DNA of 5,274 nt from Alcaligenaceae bacterium. GTDB lineage: Bacteria; Pseudomonadota; Gammaproteobacteria; Burkholderiales; Burkholderiaceae_B. Positions 1 through 5,274 of the stretch are shown piece by piece. Every line of letters begins with the position of its first letter. Position 1 is the first letter of the stretch. The DNA lies in assembly GCA_012512545.1 (NCBI GenBank), contig JAAZDZ010000375.1, positions 1 to 5,274 of the forward strand, in the 5' to 3' direction. Below the pieces are notes generated by a model, which did not search any database, had not been told where the DNA came from, and saw only the letters and a list, made by a program, of their open reading frames with translations. Made by a program: the position numbers and the translations under genes.

Positions 1-200
1 GCCACGCGCTGCCCGGCATTGATCTCATCGAAGTCACCACCCCGCCGCAAGGGCTGCCCAAGCGCGCCAACGCCCGCTACTATCGCATCGAACAAATGAG
101 CAACGAATGGGAAACCGTCGAACAGGCCGCTGAACTCGGCCTGTTCTGGCCCGACGCGCCGCCTGATCTCCATGCGCAGCTGATTGTGCTGAAGGGCTGA
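1..200 (+). CDS. tssK: TssK, type VI secretion baseplate subunit (C-terminal fragment)
   Basis: This is the 3' end of a gene cut by the window edge. Complete codons begin at base 3 and give 65 residues before the TGA at 198-200; a full TssK is about 440-450 residues. The visible part starts HALPGIDLIEV, runs through TPPQGLPKRAN and ARYYRIEQMSNEWE, and ends LHAQLIVLKG. This matches the end of TssK: an LPG(I/V)xLxxL stretch, PPxxLP, a YYRI/YFRL strand, a Trp a few residues later, and a closing beta strand. In the known family, TssK trimers connect the TssF/TssG wedge to the membrane complex, and the C-terminal domain seen here contacts TssL and TssM in the cytoplasm. The next gene is tssL, one base downstream, which supports the call. 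Nothing can be said about its start or promoter. Confidence 0.9.
   Translation, partial: HALPGIDLIEVTTPPQGLPKRANARYYRIEQMSNEWETVEQAAELGLFWPDAPPDLHAQLIVLKG
192..196 (+). promoter_or_regulatory. Ribosome binding site of tssL inside the end of tssK
   Basis: The purine run AAGGG at 192-196 lies 5 bases before the ATG at 202, within the last codons of tssK. It fixes the tssL start. It also implies that ribosomes finishing tssK at 200 can re-initiate on tssL (translational coupling). Confidence 0.6.
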
Positions 201-201
201 T

Positions 202-894
202 ATGCGAATCACCGATTACTTCATCCCCCTGACAGCCTTCATCCAGAGTGCCGCCGCCAGCCGCAGTGCCGACCCCGAAACCCTGGCTGCCCACATCGAC
301 TCGCTGATCCAGCAGGCCCAGAACCGGGCCTTGCAGGACGCCGTGGAACTCGACCTTTTCCAGGCCGCCCTGTTTCCCGTGCTGGCATGGGCCGACGAAA
401 CCATTGCCCGCACCCACGACTGGCCAACTGAGCACGCCTGGCAGAAACACCTGCTGCAGCGCCGCTATTTCAAGACCGGCCTGGCCGGACGCGAATTCTT
501 TGAACGCCTGAGCGCCCTGCCCGCCAAAGAAGCGGCTATCCGGGAAGTCTATCTGCTGTGCCTGTCGCTGGGCTTCAAAGGCCAGTACAGCATGTCACCC
601 AACTCGGCAGACCTCGCCAACATACGGGTTGAGCAATACAAGCTGCTGCAGAAAGCCGACCCGGCCTTCCAGGCCGCCACCGACAACGCCTTGTTTCCGC
701 ACGCCTATGCCATGACACACCACGGCGCTGCGGGCCGCCCGGGTTCCGGTAAATCTGGCCTGATGCGCAAATTTACGTGGCGGCGCGCCCTGTTCTTCAT
801 TCTGCCGCCCCTCATCGTGGTGGCGGTCGCCCTCATTCTGCATGCGGAACTCACCAGCGCAGTACAGCAATTCCGCGAGGCCGCCGACCTATGA
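202..894 (+). CDS. tssL: TssL, type VI secretion inner-membrane subunit (DotU/IcmH family, short form)
   Basis: The 230-residue product is a tail-anchored inner-membrane protein. With TssM and TssJ it forms the trans-envelope complex and recruits the baseplate through TssK. The DotU-type cytoplasmic helical domain spans about residues 1-170. Family hallmarks are AWADE (62-66), YFKTGLAGREFFERL (89-103) and the signature YLLCLSLGFKGQY (117-129). A basic linker (RK...RR, 189-195) leads into a single membrane segment at about 196-213 and a periplasmic tail of only 17 residues. There is no OmpA-like peptidoglycan-binding domain, so this is the short form. The start at 202 has a good Shine-Dalgarno and sits one base after the tssK stop; the stop overlaps the tssM start (ATGA). 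One oddity is a Walker A-like string, GRPGSGKS, at 178-185 in the linker; it is probably chance, because the family is not an NTPase. Confidence 0.95.
   Translation: MRITDYFIPLTAFIQSAAASRSADPETLAAHIDSLIQQAQNRALQDAVELDLFQAALFPVLAWADETIARTHDWPTEHAWQKHLLQRRYFKTGLAGREFFERLSALPAKEAAIREVYLLCLSLGFKGQYSMSPNSADLANIRVEQYKLLQKADPAFQAATDNALFPHAYAMTHHGAAGRPGSGKSGLMRKFTWRRALFFILPPLIVVAVALILHAELTSAVQQFREAADL
877..880 (+). promoter_or_regulatory. Weak ribosome binding site and start overlap for tssM
   Basis: GAGG at 877-880 lies 10 bases before the ATG at 891, a rather long spacing. The tssM ATG overlaps the tssL TGA (ATGA, 891-894), so tssM translation probably depends on coupling to tssL. This supports 891 as the start. 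An in-frame ATG at 777 lies deep inside tssL and would add 38 Arg/Pro/His-rich residues unlike any TssM N-terminus. Confidence 0.5.
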
Positions 895-3800
895 AAACCT
901 TTTTGCGTTTCGTGCTCTGGCTCATTGCTCTTGTCGTCCTGGCCGTTTTCAGCTGGGCGGTCTCGCTCTATCTTTCCTGGCCGTCCTGGGGCTGGTCGCT
1001 GATCTTTTTCGGCGTGCTGGGCGCCTATTTCGGCATACAGCTGGCGCGCCGTCTGTGGTATCTGTCGCGCTCCCGCGTCAAGCTGGCGGCCTCGGAAGCC
1101 GCCGGCCGCAAAGTGGCCGACAAACCCAATGGGCTGGGCGAGCTCACCGCAAAATGGAAGCAGGGCATCACCACCCTGAAAAGCTCTTCGCTACGGCGCT
1201 TTGGCAACCCCATCTATGCCCTGCCCTGGTTCATGGTGGTGGGCGAATCAGGGGTGGGCAAGACATCTGCCATCACCCGCTCGCGCCTGGCTTCACTGAA
1301 CAAGAACATCAGCCAGTTCGAGCCCATCACCCAGACCCTGAACTGCGACTGGTGGTTTTTCAACCGCGCTGTCGTGATCGACACCGCCGGGCGGTATGTG
1401 TCGCCAGAAGGCGACGAAGATGCCCAGGCCGAATGGGAGCGCATGCTTGAGCTGCTCGCCAAGTACCGCATGAAGGAAGGCTTGAACGGCCTGGTGCTCG
1501 CCATCGACGCGCAACAGCTGATGGCCGATGACGATGTCCTGGAACGCCGCGGCCAGGCCATCCGGGAACGGGTCGATCAATTGATCCGGCTGTTTGACAA
1601 GCGCTTCCCCATTTTTGTGATGGTCACCAAGAGCGACCTGGTCTATGGCTTCAAGGAATGGGCCAAAGCCCTGCCGCCCGAAGCGCTCAACCAGGCCATG
1701 GGCTACACCGGCAGCATGGAACAGGGCGATGGCGCGGAAATCCGTTTTCTGGATGCCGCGCTGTCCGACATCACCGGGCGCCTTAAATTGCTCAGGCTGG
1801 ACATGGCCGTAAAAGGCGTTGAGCCCGGCCCTGAACTGCTGCTGTTTCCCGACGAACTCCAGCGCCTGCGCGCTGGCCTGCAGCGTTTCCTCAAAGCGTG
1901 CGCCAGCAACAACCCCTACCTGGAACAGCCCCTGTTGCGCGGCCTGTTCTTCAGCAGCGCGCGCCAGACCGACGCCCATCTGCCCAGCGCCATCGAGCAT
2001 TTGCTGAATCCCGCTGCAACCCCCGTCAGCGCAAGCGAAAAAGGGCTGTTCCTGCACGACTTCTTCGAGCGGGTTCTGCCCGCCGACCGCTGGACGTTCC
2101 TGCCCACCGTCATCGTGCATCACTGGCGTCAGGTCACCCGCAACCTGGCCATCGTGGCCTGGGTGTCGATCTTCACCGCGATATTGGTTTTCTTGTTGCT
2201 GTCCTATTACCAGACACGCGCCAGCCTGATCGAAATCGAGCGCGTCTATCCGCAGCAGCTGGCAGAAGAAAACACCGCCGACGAGGCGCTGCAGCTGGAA
2301 AACCTGCACCGCATCCTCACCGTCATCGACCTCATTCTGGATCGCGAACAACAGTGGCAGACCCGCTGGCTGGCCTTCAGCCCCGACATCACCCAGCTTG
2401 AAGAAGATATCAAGCAGTCCTATGTGCATGGATACCAGGAATTCCTGAACACCTACCGCCCCGAAAACCTGCTGAGCAATGTCGCTCTGGCCGAAGACGC
2501 CAGCCCCGAATACGCGGAAGCCGTGCTTGGGCTGGTGCGCACCATCAATCTGTCGAAAGCCCGCATACAGGGTGCCGACTACCATCAGCTTCAGGCCATG
2601 CCGCAGATGCCGGCCGGCGCGGTGCAGGCCCTGCTGCCGGGCCTGCCGGCCCCCGTCGTCAAGGTGGCCCACCGCATGCAGGTCGCCTACAAAGCCTGGA
2701 GCGCCGCAGACGACCCCTTTCTGCAGCAACGCCTGGCCAATGACCAGGACGTGCTGGACGCCGTGCTGACTCAGTCGCCCAAACTGGAATGGCTGCTGCC
2801 CTGGGCCAACGCCCTGCCTGGCCTGCAGCCTGTCACACTGCGCGAATTCTGGGCGCCCGGCTCACAAGGCCCCAACAGCGGCATGATTGAGCCTGCGCTC
2901 ACCCGTCAAGGCGCCGCCCGCCTTGATACCTTTCTCGATGAACTGGCCCGCGCCGTTGAAGACCCGGCTGAATTCCAGGCGCGCCGCGATGCCTTTGAGT
3001 CCTGGCACCTGAACGAGCGCTTCAATAGCTGGCAGAGCTTTGGCTGGGCGTTCAACAATGGCGAAAGGCTGCTGGCCAATGAACCGGCCTGGCGCGACAT
3101 GGTGGGCCGGGTCGATACCGATGCCAGCCCTTACTACCGGCTTTTCGAGCGGCTCAAGGCTGAATTCGCTGGCGAGCCTTCTGAAAAACTGCCCGGCTGG
3201 CTGCTGTTTGCCCGCGAATTCAACGACATGCGCCATGCCGCCACCGCCGACCACACGCTGGGCCGCGCGCGCGCCATGCTCAGCACGGCGAACAATGTCG
3301 GCGAGCGCATCATCAAGCAATCCGTTGCCAATCAGTCGCTGCTGCCCATGTCGGAGCTGCCTCTGTCGATTCGTGGCGTGCAGGATTTTTCCGCTTATGC
3401 GCAGGCGTTTGACGAAGCCGTCGCCATTGCCCTGAGTGGCGAAGGCAACGCTTATCAGCTGGCCGCCGATTATTTCAATTTCGGCATTGACTCCAACATC
3501 AAAGCCTCGGACATCCAGAATATCCTGGACAACCTGGCGGCCTTTCGCAAAACATCCGGCTTCGACCATGCCGACGATCAGGTCGTGTGGCATCTGGTGG
3601 CCGGGCCGGTCAATCTGCTGATCCGCTACGTGCTGGAACAAAGCTCCTGCACTATGCAAAAGGAATGGGAAAGCCAGGTTCTGTGGCGAAAACAAATGGC
3701 TGTCAGCACGCAGGAAACCATCGAACAACTGTTCGGAGAACAAGGCTCGGTCTGGGCCTTCGCCGACGGCCCGGCCAAACCGTTTCTGAAGCAGCAGGCC

Positions 3801-4859
3801 GCGGGTTTCACGCCCGCCCTCAAAGACGGCAAGCGCTTTCCTTTCAGCCCGGATTTCATTCCTTTTCTGAACCGTTCCGTCGATACGCAAGTGGCTTCAA
3901 CCGTCCGGCAGCAGCAGGCCGAAGCCTCGGTGGGCGCCTGGGCCAACCTGCTGATCACCTCGCGCCCCATCGGAGTGAACCCGGGTGCCCGCGCCCGCCC
4001 CTATGCCGCCAATCTGTCCATCCAGTGCTCAAACGAGCAGATCACGCTGGATAACTTCAATATGGCCGTCACCAGCAGCTTTGACTGGTCGCCCGACCAG
4101 TGCGGCGATGTCACCCTGCAGATTCATATTGAAGACCTGACCCTGACCCGGCGCTACCCCGGCCCCATGGGGCTGGCGCGCTTTGTCGAGGAATTCACCG
4201 ACGGCCAGCGCATCTTCACCCCGGACGACTTCCCCCAGGCCAGAGACGAACTGGACGCGCTGAATGTCACCGCCCTGCATGTGCGCTACGACCTGGTGGG
4301 CCAGGAAAAACTGCTGGAAATCGCCAGCCACCTGGAATACCTGGCCGAAACGCGCACCGCTTCGCTCAGCGCGCCCCCGTCCCGGCTCAACCTGCAGGTG
4401 CCTGACCGCGTGGGCCAATGCTGGATGGAAGGCGTTTCCGACCAACCCGCCCCAGCACTGCCGCTTTATATCCGCCAGCGCGCCCAGCAGATCATCGACC
4501 AGCCGCCGCCTCCGCCGGAGCCCCCCCATATCCAGGCCCTGGCCGAAGCACAAACCAGGGCGGCGCCACAGCAGACACCCCCGCCGCCCCAGGTGCAGCG
4601 CAGCCACCGCATACAGGATGGCGAAACCTTGTATTCACTGGCCCGGCGCTTCGATACCACTGTCGAAACCCTGAAAGAACTGAACAATCTTTCAGATGCC
4701 GACCTCATCATTACGGGCACCCTGTTGAAGCTGCCGCCCGAGAAAAACCATGCCGTGCTGCAGGAAAACACCCTCGCCCCGCGCGCATGGGCGCCGCACG
4801 AAACGTTGCAAGAACCAGGTCATATTCTGGAGACAAAATACCCACTTAGTAATAATTGA
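891..4859 (+). CDS. tssM: TssM, type VI secretion inner-membrane subunit (IcmF family) with a C-terminal LysM domain
   Basis: The 1322-residue product is the large inner-membrane subunit of the T6SS envelope complex; its periplasmic part forms the channel and binds the lipoprotein TssJ. Two N-terminal membrane segments lie at about 4-28 and 33-51, and a third at about 418-440. The cytoplasmic NTPase-like domain between them keeps its motifs: Walker A GESGVGKT (118-125), Walker B/G3-like VVIDTAG (161-167) and TKSD (246-249). The rest is periplasmic: the IcmF-related helical body from about 450, then the beta-rich C-terminal domain at about 1030-1175, including RRYPGPMGLARFVEEF (1087-1102). Most relatives would end near VPDRVGQCW (1170-1178). 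This one continues into a proline-rich linker (1205-1234), a LysM domain (1237-1282) and a 40-residue tail, so it is longer than the usual 1100-1200 residues. Intact Walker motifs do not prove ATP hydrolysis, because some TssM proteins work without them. The start at 891 overlaps the tssL stop. The last 20 codons lose the G/C third-position preference. Confidence 0.95.
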   Translation: MKTFLRFVLWLIALVVLAVFSWAVSLYLSWPSWGWSLIFFGVLGAYFGIQLARRLWYLSRSRVKLAASEAAGRKVADKPNGLGELTAKWKQGITTLKSSSLRRFGNPIYALPWFMVVGESGVGKTSAITRSRLASLNKNISQFEPITQTLNCDWWFFNRAVVIDTAGRYVSPEGDEDAQAEWERMLELLAKYRMKEGLNGLVLAIDAQQLMADDDVLERRGQAIRERVDQLIRLFDKRFPIFVMVTKSDLVYGFKEWAKALPPEALNQAMGYTGSMEQGDGAEIRFLDAALSDITGRLKLLRLDMAVKGVEPGPELLLFPDELQRLRAGLQRFLKACASNNPYLEQPLLRGLFFSSARQTDAHLPSAIEHLLNPAATPVSASEKGLFLHDFFERVLPADRWTFLPTVIVHHWRQVTRNLAIVAWVSIFTAILVFLLLSYYQTRASLIEIERVYPQQLAEENTADEALQLENLHRILTVIDLILDREQQWQTRWLAFSPDITQLEEDIKQSYVHGYQEFLNTYRPENLLSNVALAEDASPEYAEAVLGLVRTINLSKARIQGADYHQLQAMPQMPAGAVQALLPGLPAPVVKVAHRMQVAYKAWSAADDPFLQQRLANDQDVLDAVLTQSPKLEWLLPWANALPGLQPVTLREFWAPGSQGPNSGMIEPALTRQGAARLDTFLDELARAVEDPAEFQARRDAFESWHLNERFNSWQSFGWAFNNGERLLANEPAWRDMVGRVDTDASPYYRLFERLKAEFAGEPSEKLPGWLLFAREFNDMRHAATADHTLGRARAMLSTANNVGERIIKQSVANQSLLPMSELPLSIRGVQDFSAYAQAFDEAVAIALSGEGNAYQLAADYFNFGIDSNIKASDIQNILDNLAAFRKTSGFDHADDQVVWHLVAGPVNLLIRYVLEQSSCTMQKEWESQVLWRKQMAVSTQETIEQLFGEQGSVWAFADGPAKPFLKQQAAGFTPALKDGKRFPFSPDFIPFLNRSVDTQVASTVRQQQAEASVGAWANLLITSRPIGVNPGARARPYAANLSIQCSNEQITLDNFNMAVTSSFDWSPDQCGDVTLQIHIEDLTLTRRYPGPMGLARFVEEFTDGQRIFTPDDFPQARDELDALNVTALHVRYDLVGQEKLLEIASHLEYLAETRTASLSAPPSRLNLQVPDRVGQCWMEGVSDQPAPALPLYIRQRAQQIIDQPPPPPEPPHIQALAEAQTRAAPQQTPPPPQVQRSHRIQDGETLYSLARRFDTTVETLKELNNLSDADLIITGTLLKLPPEKNHAVLQENTLAPRAWAPHETLQEPGHILETKYPLSNN
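4503..4598 (+). other. Proline-rich linker coding segment in tssM
   Basis: Residues about 1205-1236 of TssM join the IcmF C-terminal domain to the LysM domain. They contain PPPPPEPP (1205-1212), a short Ala/Gln-rich stretch that may be helical (about 1214-1228), and TPPPPQ (1229-1234). The composition is typical of an extended periplasmic spacer that lets a wall-binding module reach peptidoglycan. The DNA includes a run of seven C at 4521-4527. Confidence 0.8.
4599..4736 (+). other. LysM peptidoglycan-binding domain at the C-terminus of TssM
   Basis: Residues 1237-1282 read as a single LysM repeat. They contain the opening strand HRIQDGETLYSLARRF (1239-1254), equivalent to the consensus V-x-x-GDTL-x-x-IA-x-x-(Y/F). 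Next come TVETLKELNNLSD (1257-1269), matching the second helix with the conserved LxxLN, and ITGTLLKLP (1274-1282), matching the closing I-x-x-G-x-x-L-x-(L/I)P strand. LysM modules of about 45 residues bind the GlcNAc-containing glycan backbone of peptidoglycan. The position fits, because the C-terminus of TssM lies in the periplasm. Domain identity is clear from the sequence; the anchoring role in this system is inferred. Confidence 0.9.
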
Positions 4860-4885
4860 CAATCTCAGTCGCTATAAGACACAAT
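4856..4885 (+). promoter_or_regulatory. Candidate sigma70 promoter for tssB
   Basis: A perfect -35 TTGACA (4856-4861) overlaps the tssM stop codon. It is followed after 18 bases by CACAAT (4880-4885), a 4/6 match to the -10 consensus. Transcription would begin near 4892 and give a leader of about 67 bases. A TATAAG at 4873-4878 is only 11 bases from the -35 and so is less likely to pair with it. The local AT-richness in a GC-rich region supports a regulatory site. This is a sequence-pattern prediction only. Confidence 0.5.
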
Positions 4886-4916
4886 CTTTCAACACCTTTT
4901 TTGATTTTTGCCACAA

Positions 4917-4940
4917 GTTCCGTCAGCGAAAAAACGGAAT
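4917..4940 (+). repeat. Small inverted repeat (hairpin) in the tssB leader
   Basis: TTCCGT (4918-4923) pairs with ACGGAA (4934-4939) around a 10-base loop. In RNA a G-U pair (4917/4940) can extend the stem to 7. It ends 5 bases before the Shine-Dalgarno and has no following U-run, so it is not a terminator. It could influence ribosome access or mRNA stability, or be chance. Confidence 0.4.
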
Positions 4941-4945
4941 CCCTC

Positions 4946-4951
4946 AGGAGA
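4946..4951 (+). promoter_or_regulatory. Strong ribosome binding site of tssB
   Basis: AGGAGA at 4946-4951 sits 7 bases before the ATG at 4959, a near-ideal Shine-Dalgarno. It is clearly stronger than that of tssM, consistent with sheath subunits being needed in hundreds of copies per machine. Confidence 0.8.
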
Positions 4952-4958
4952 CAACAGT

Positions 4959-5274
4959 ATGGCAAACGAAGGTTCCGTTGCGCCTAAAGAACGCGTCAAC
5001 ATCACTTACAAACCCGCTACCGGCGATGCCCAGTCCGAAGTCGAGCTGCCGCTCAAGCTTCTGGTTCTTGGCGACTTCACCCAACGCGAAGACGATCGCA
5101 GCATCGAAGACCGCGCGCCCATCAATGTAGACAAAGACAACTACGATGAAGTCCTGAGGGCGCAGAACCTTTCTCTCAATCTTTCCGTCCCCAACCGGCT
5201 CGAACCCGGTTCCGAAGACAATCTGTCCGTCGATCTGCAGTTCGAGTCACTGTCTGATTTCCAGCCCGACAACA
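4959..5274 (+). CDS. tssB: TssB (VipA), type VI secretion sheath small subunit, N-terminal part
   Basis: The reading frame is open from ATG 4959 to the window end, giving 105 complete codons of a protein normally about 160-180 residues long. It begins MANEGSVAPKERVNITYKP and carries the diagnostic TssB segments: EVELPLKLLVLGDF (about 28-41), APINVDKDNYDEVL (54-67), NLSLNLSVPNRL (71-82), and LQFESLSDFQPD from about 93. TssB forms heterodimers with TssC that polymerise in the cytoplasm into the contractile sheath around the Hcp tube; contraction drives effector delivery and ClpV recycles the sheath. The C-terminal helices, used in packing with TssC, lie beyond the window. A perfect Shine-Dalgarno fixes the start. 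The 99-base gap with a candidate promoter suggests that it begins a separately controlled sheath/tube unit; tssC is expected next but is not visible. Confidence 0.95.
   Translation, partial: MANEGSVAPKERVNITYKPATGDAQSEVELPLKLLVLGDFTQREDDRSIEDRAPINVDKDNYDEVLRAQNLSLNLSVPNRLEPGSEDNLSVDLQFESLSDFQPDN

Larger units (their letters stand above)
4860..4958 (+). other. tssM-tssB intergenic region (99 bases)
   Basis: This is the only substantial non-coding stretch in the window. It is visibly more AT-rich than the genes. It holds the -10 of the candidate promoter, two T-tracts (4897-4902 and 4905-4909), a short inverted repeat (4917-4940) and the tssB Shine-Dalgarno (4946-4951). There is no GC-rich stem directly before the T-tracts, so no intrinsic terminator is evident and read-through from tssM remains possible. 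Confidence 0.7.

Noticed and set aside
777..890. Upstream in-frame ATG that would extend TssM by 38 residues
   Set aside because: The extension lies within the TssL membrane-segment coding sequence and is Arg/Pro/His-rich. It would put a non-family leader before the first membrane segment; the ATGA overlap at 891 is the normal arrangement.
2609..2618. Perfect 10-base palindrome GCCGGCCGGC within tssM
   Set aside because: It lies in coding sequence for Pro-Ala-Gly in a GC-rich gene; a palindrome of this size and composition is expected by chance.
1293..2729. Open frame of 478 codons on the minus strand inside tssM
   Set aside because: It is fully antisense to a clearly coding TssM and has Gly/Gln/Val/His-rich composition without recognisable domains. 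Long antisense frames are common opposite GC-rich genes with strong codon bias.
2862..3890. Open frame of 342 codons on the minus strand inside tssM
   Set aside because: It is a shadow of the TssM periplasmic body, with no family resemblance and no convincing start context.
4029..4607. Open frame of 192 codons on the minus strand over the TssM C-terminal region
   Set aside because: It is antisense to conserved TssM and linker sequence; its Gly/Arg runs are the reverse of the proline codons.
4890..4945. Intrinsic terminator between tssM and tssB
   Set aside because: The T-tracts have no GC-rich stem before them, and the only hairpin (4917-4940) is short and lacks a trailing U-run.
4860..4958. 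Sigma54 promoter (TGGCAC-N5-TTGC type), common in some T6SS clusters
   Set aside because: No match to the -24/-12 pair was found in the tssB upstream gap on the + strand.
4750..5130. + strand open frame spanning the tssM end, the intergenic gap and the start of tssB in another frame
   Set aside because: It conflicts with two confidently identified genes and has no homology signal.

Overview
The window is an ordinary-looking slice of a type VI secretion system (T6SS) gene cluster, with every gene on the + strand. In order it holds the last 65 codons of tssK (baseplate), a complete tssL (DotU/IcmH-type inner-membrane subunit), a complete and unusually long tssM (IcmF-type inner-membrane NTPase-fold subunit), and the first 105 codons of tssB (contractile sheath small subunit, VipA). 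The DNA is GC-rich with strong G/C third-position bias. Gene order and the very typical TssB N-terminus point to a proteobacterium, most likely a betaproteobacterium of the Burkholderiales (Alcaligenaceae/Burkholderiaceae-like). That taxonomic guess is inference only.

Layout: tssK stops at 200 and tssL starts at 202. tssL and tssM overlap by 4 bases (ATGA, 891-894). These three genes are therefore almost certainly one translationally coupled unit. Their products touch each other in the machine: the C-terminal domain of TssK docks the baseplate onto the cytoplasmic parts of TssL and TssM, and TssL and TssM form the envelope-spanning complex with the lipoprotein TssJ, which is not in this window. 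A 99-base AT-richer gap (4860-4958) separates tssM from tssB. It carries a plausible sigma70 promoter whose perfect -35 overlaps the tssM stop codon, U-rich tracts, a small hairpin and a strong Shine-Dalgarno. Sheath genes may therefore have their own promoter.

The most distinctive feature is the 3' end of tssM. After the usual IcmF/TssM periplasmic body, the protein continues through a proline-rich linker into a clear LysM peptidoglycan-binding domain and a short tail, reaching 1322 residues against roughly 1100-1200 for most relatives. TssL here has no C-terminal OmpA-like peptidoglycan-binding domain. The cell-wall anchor that other systems place on TssL or on accessory Tag proteins may sit on TssM in this system. 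The rest appears to be a conventional T6SS; no mobile element, RNA gene or CRISPR array is visible.
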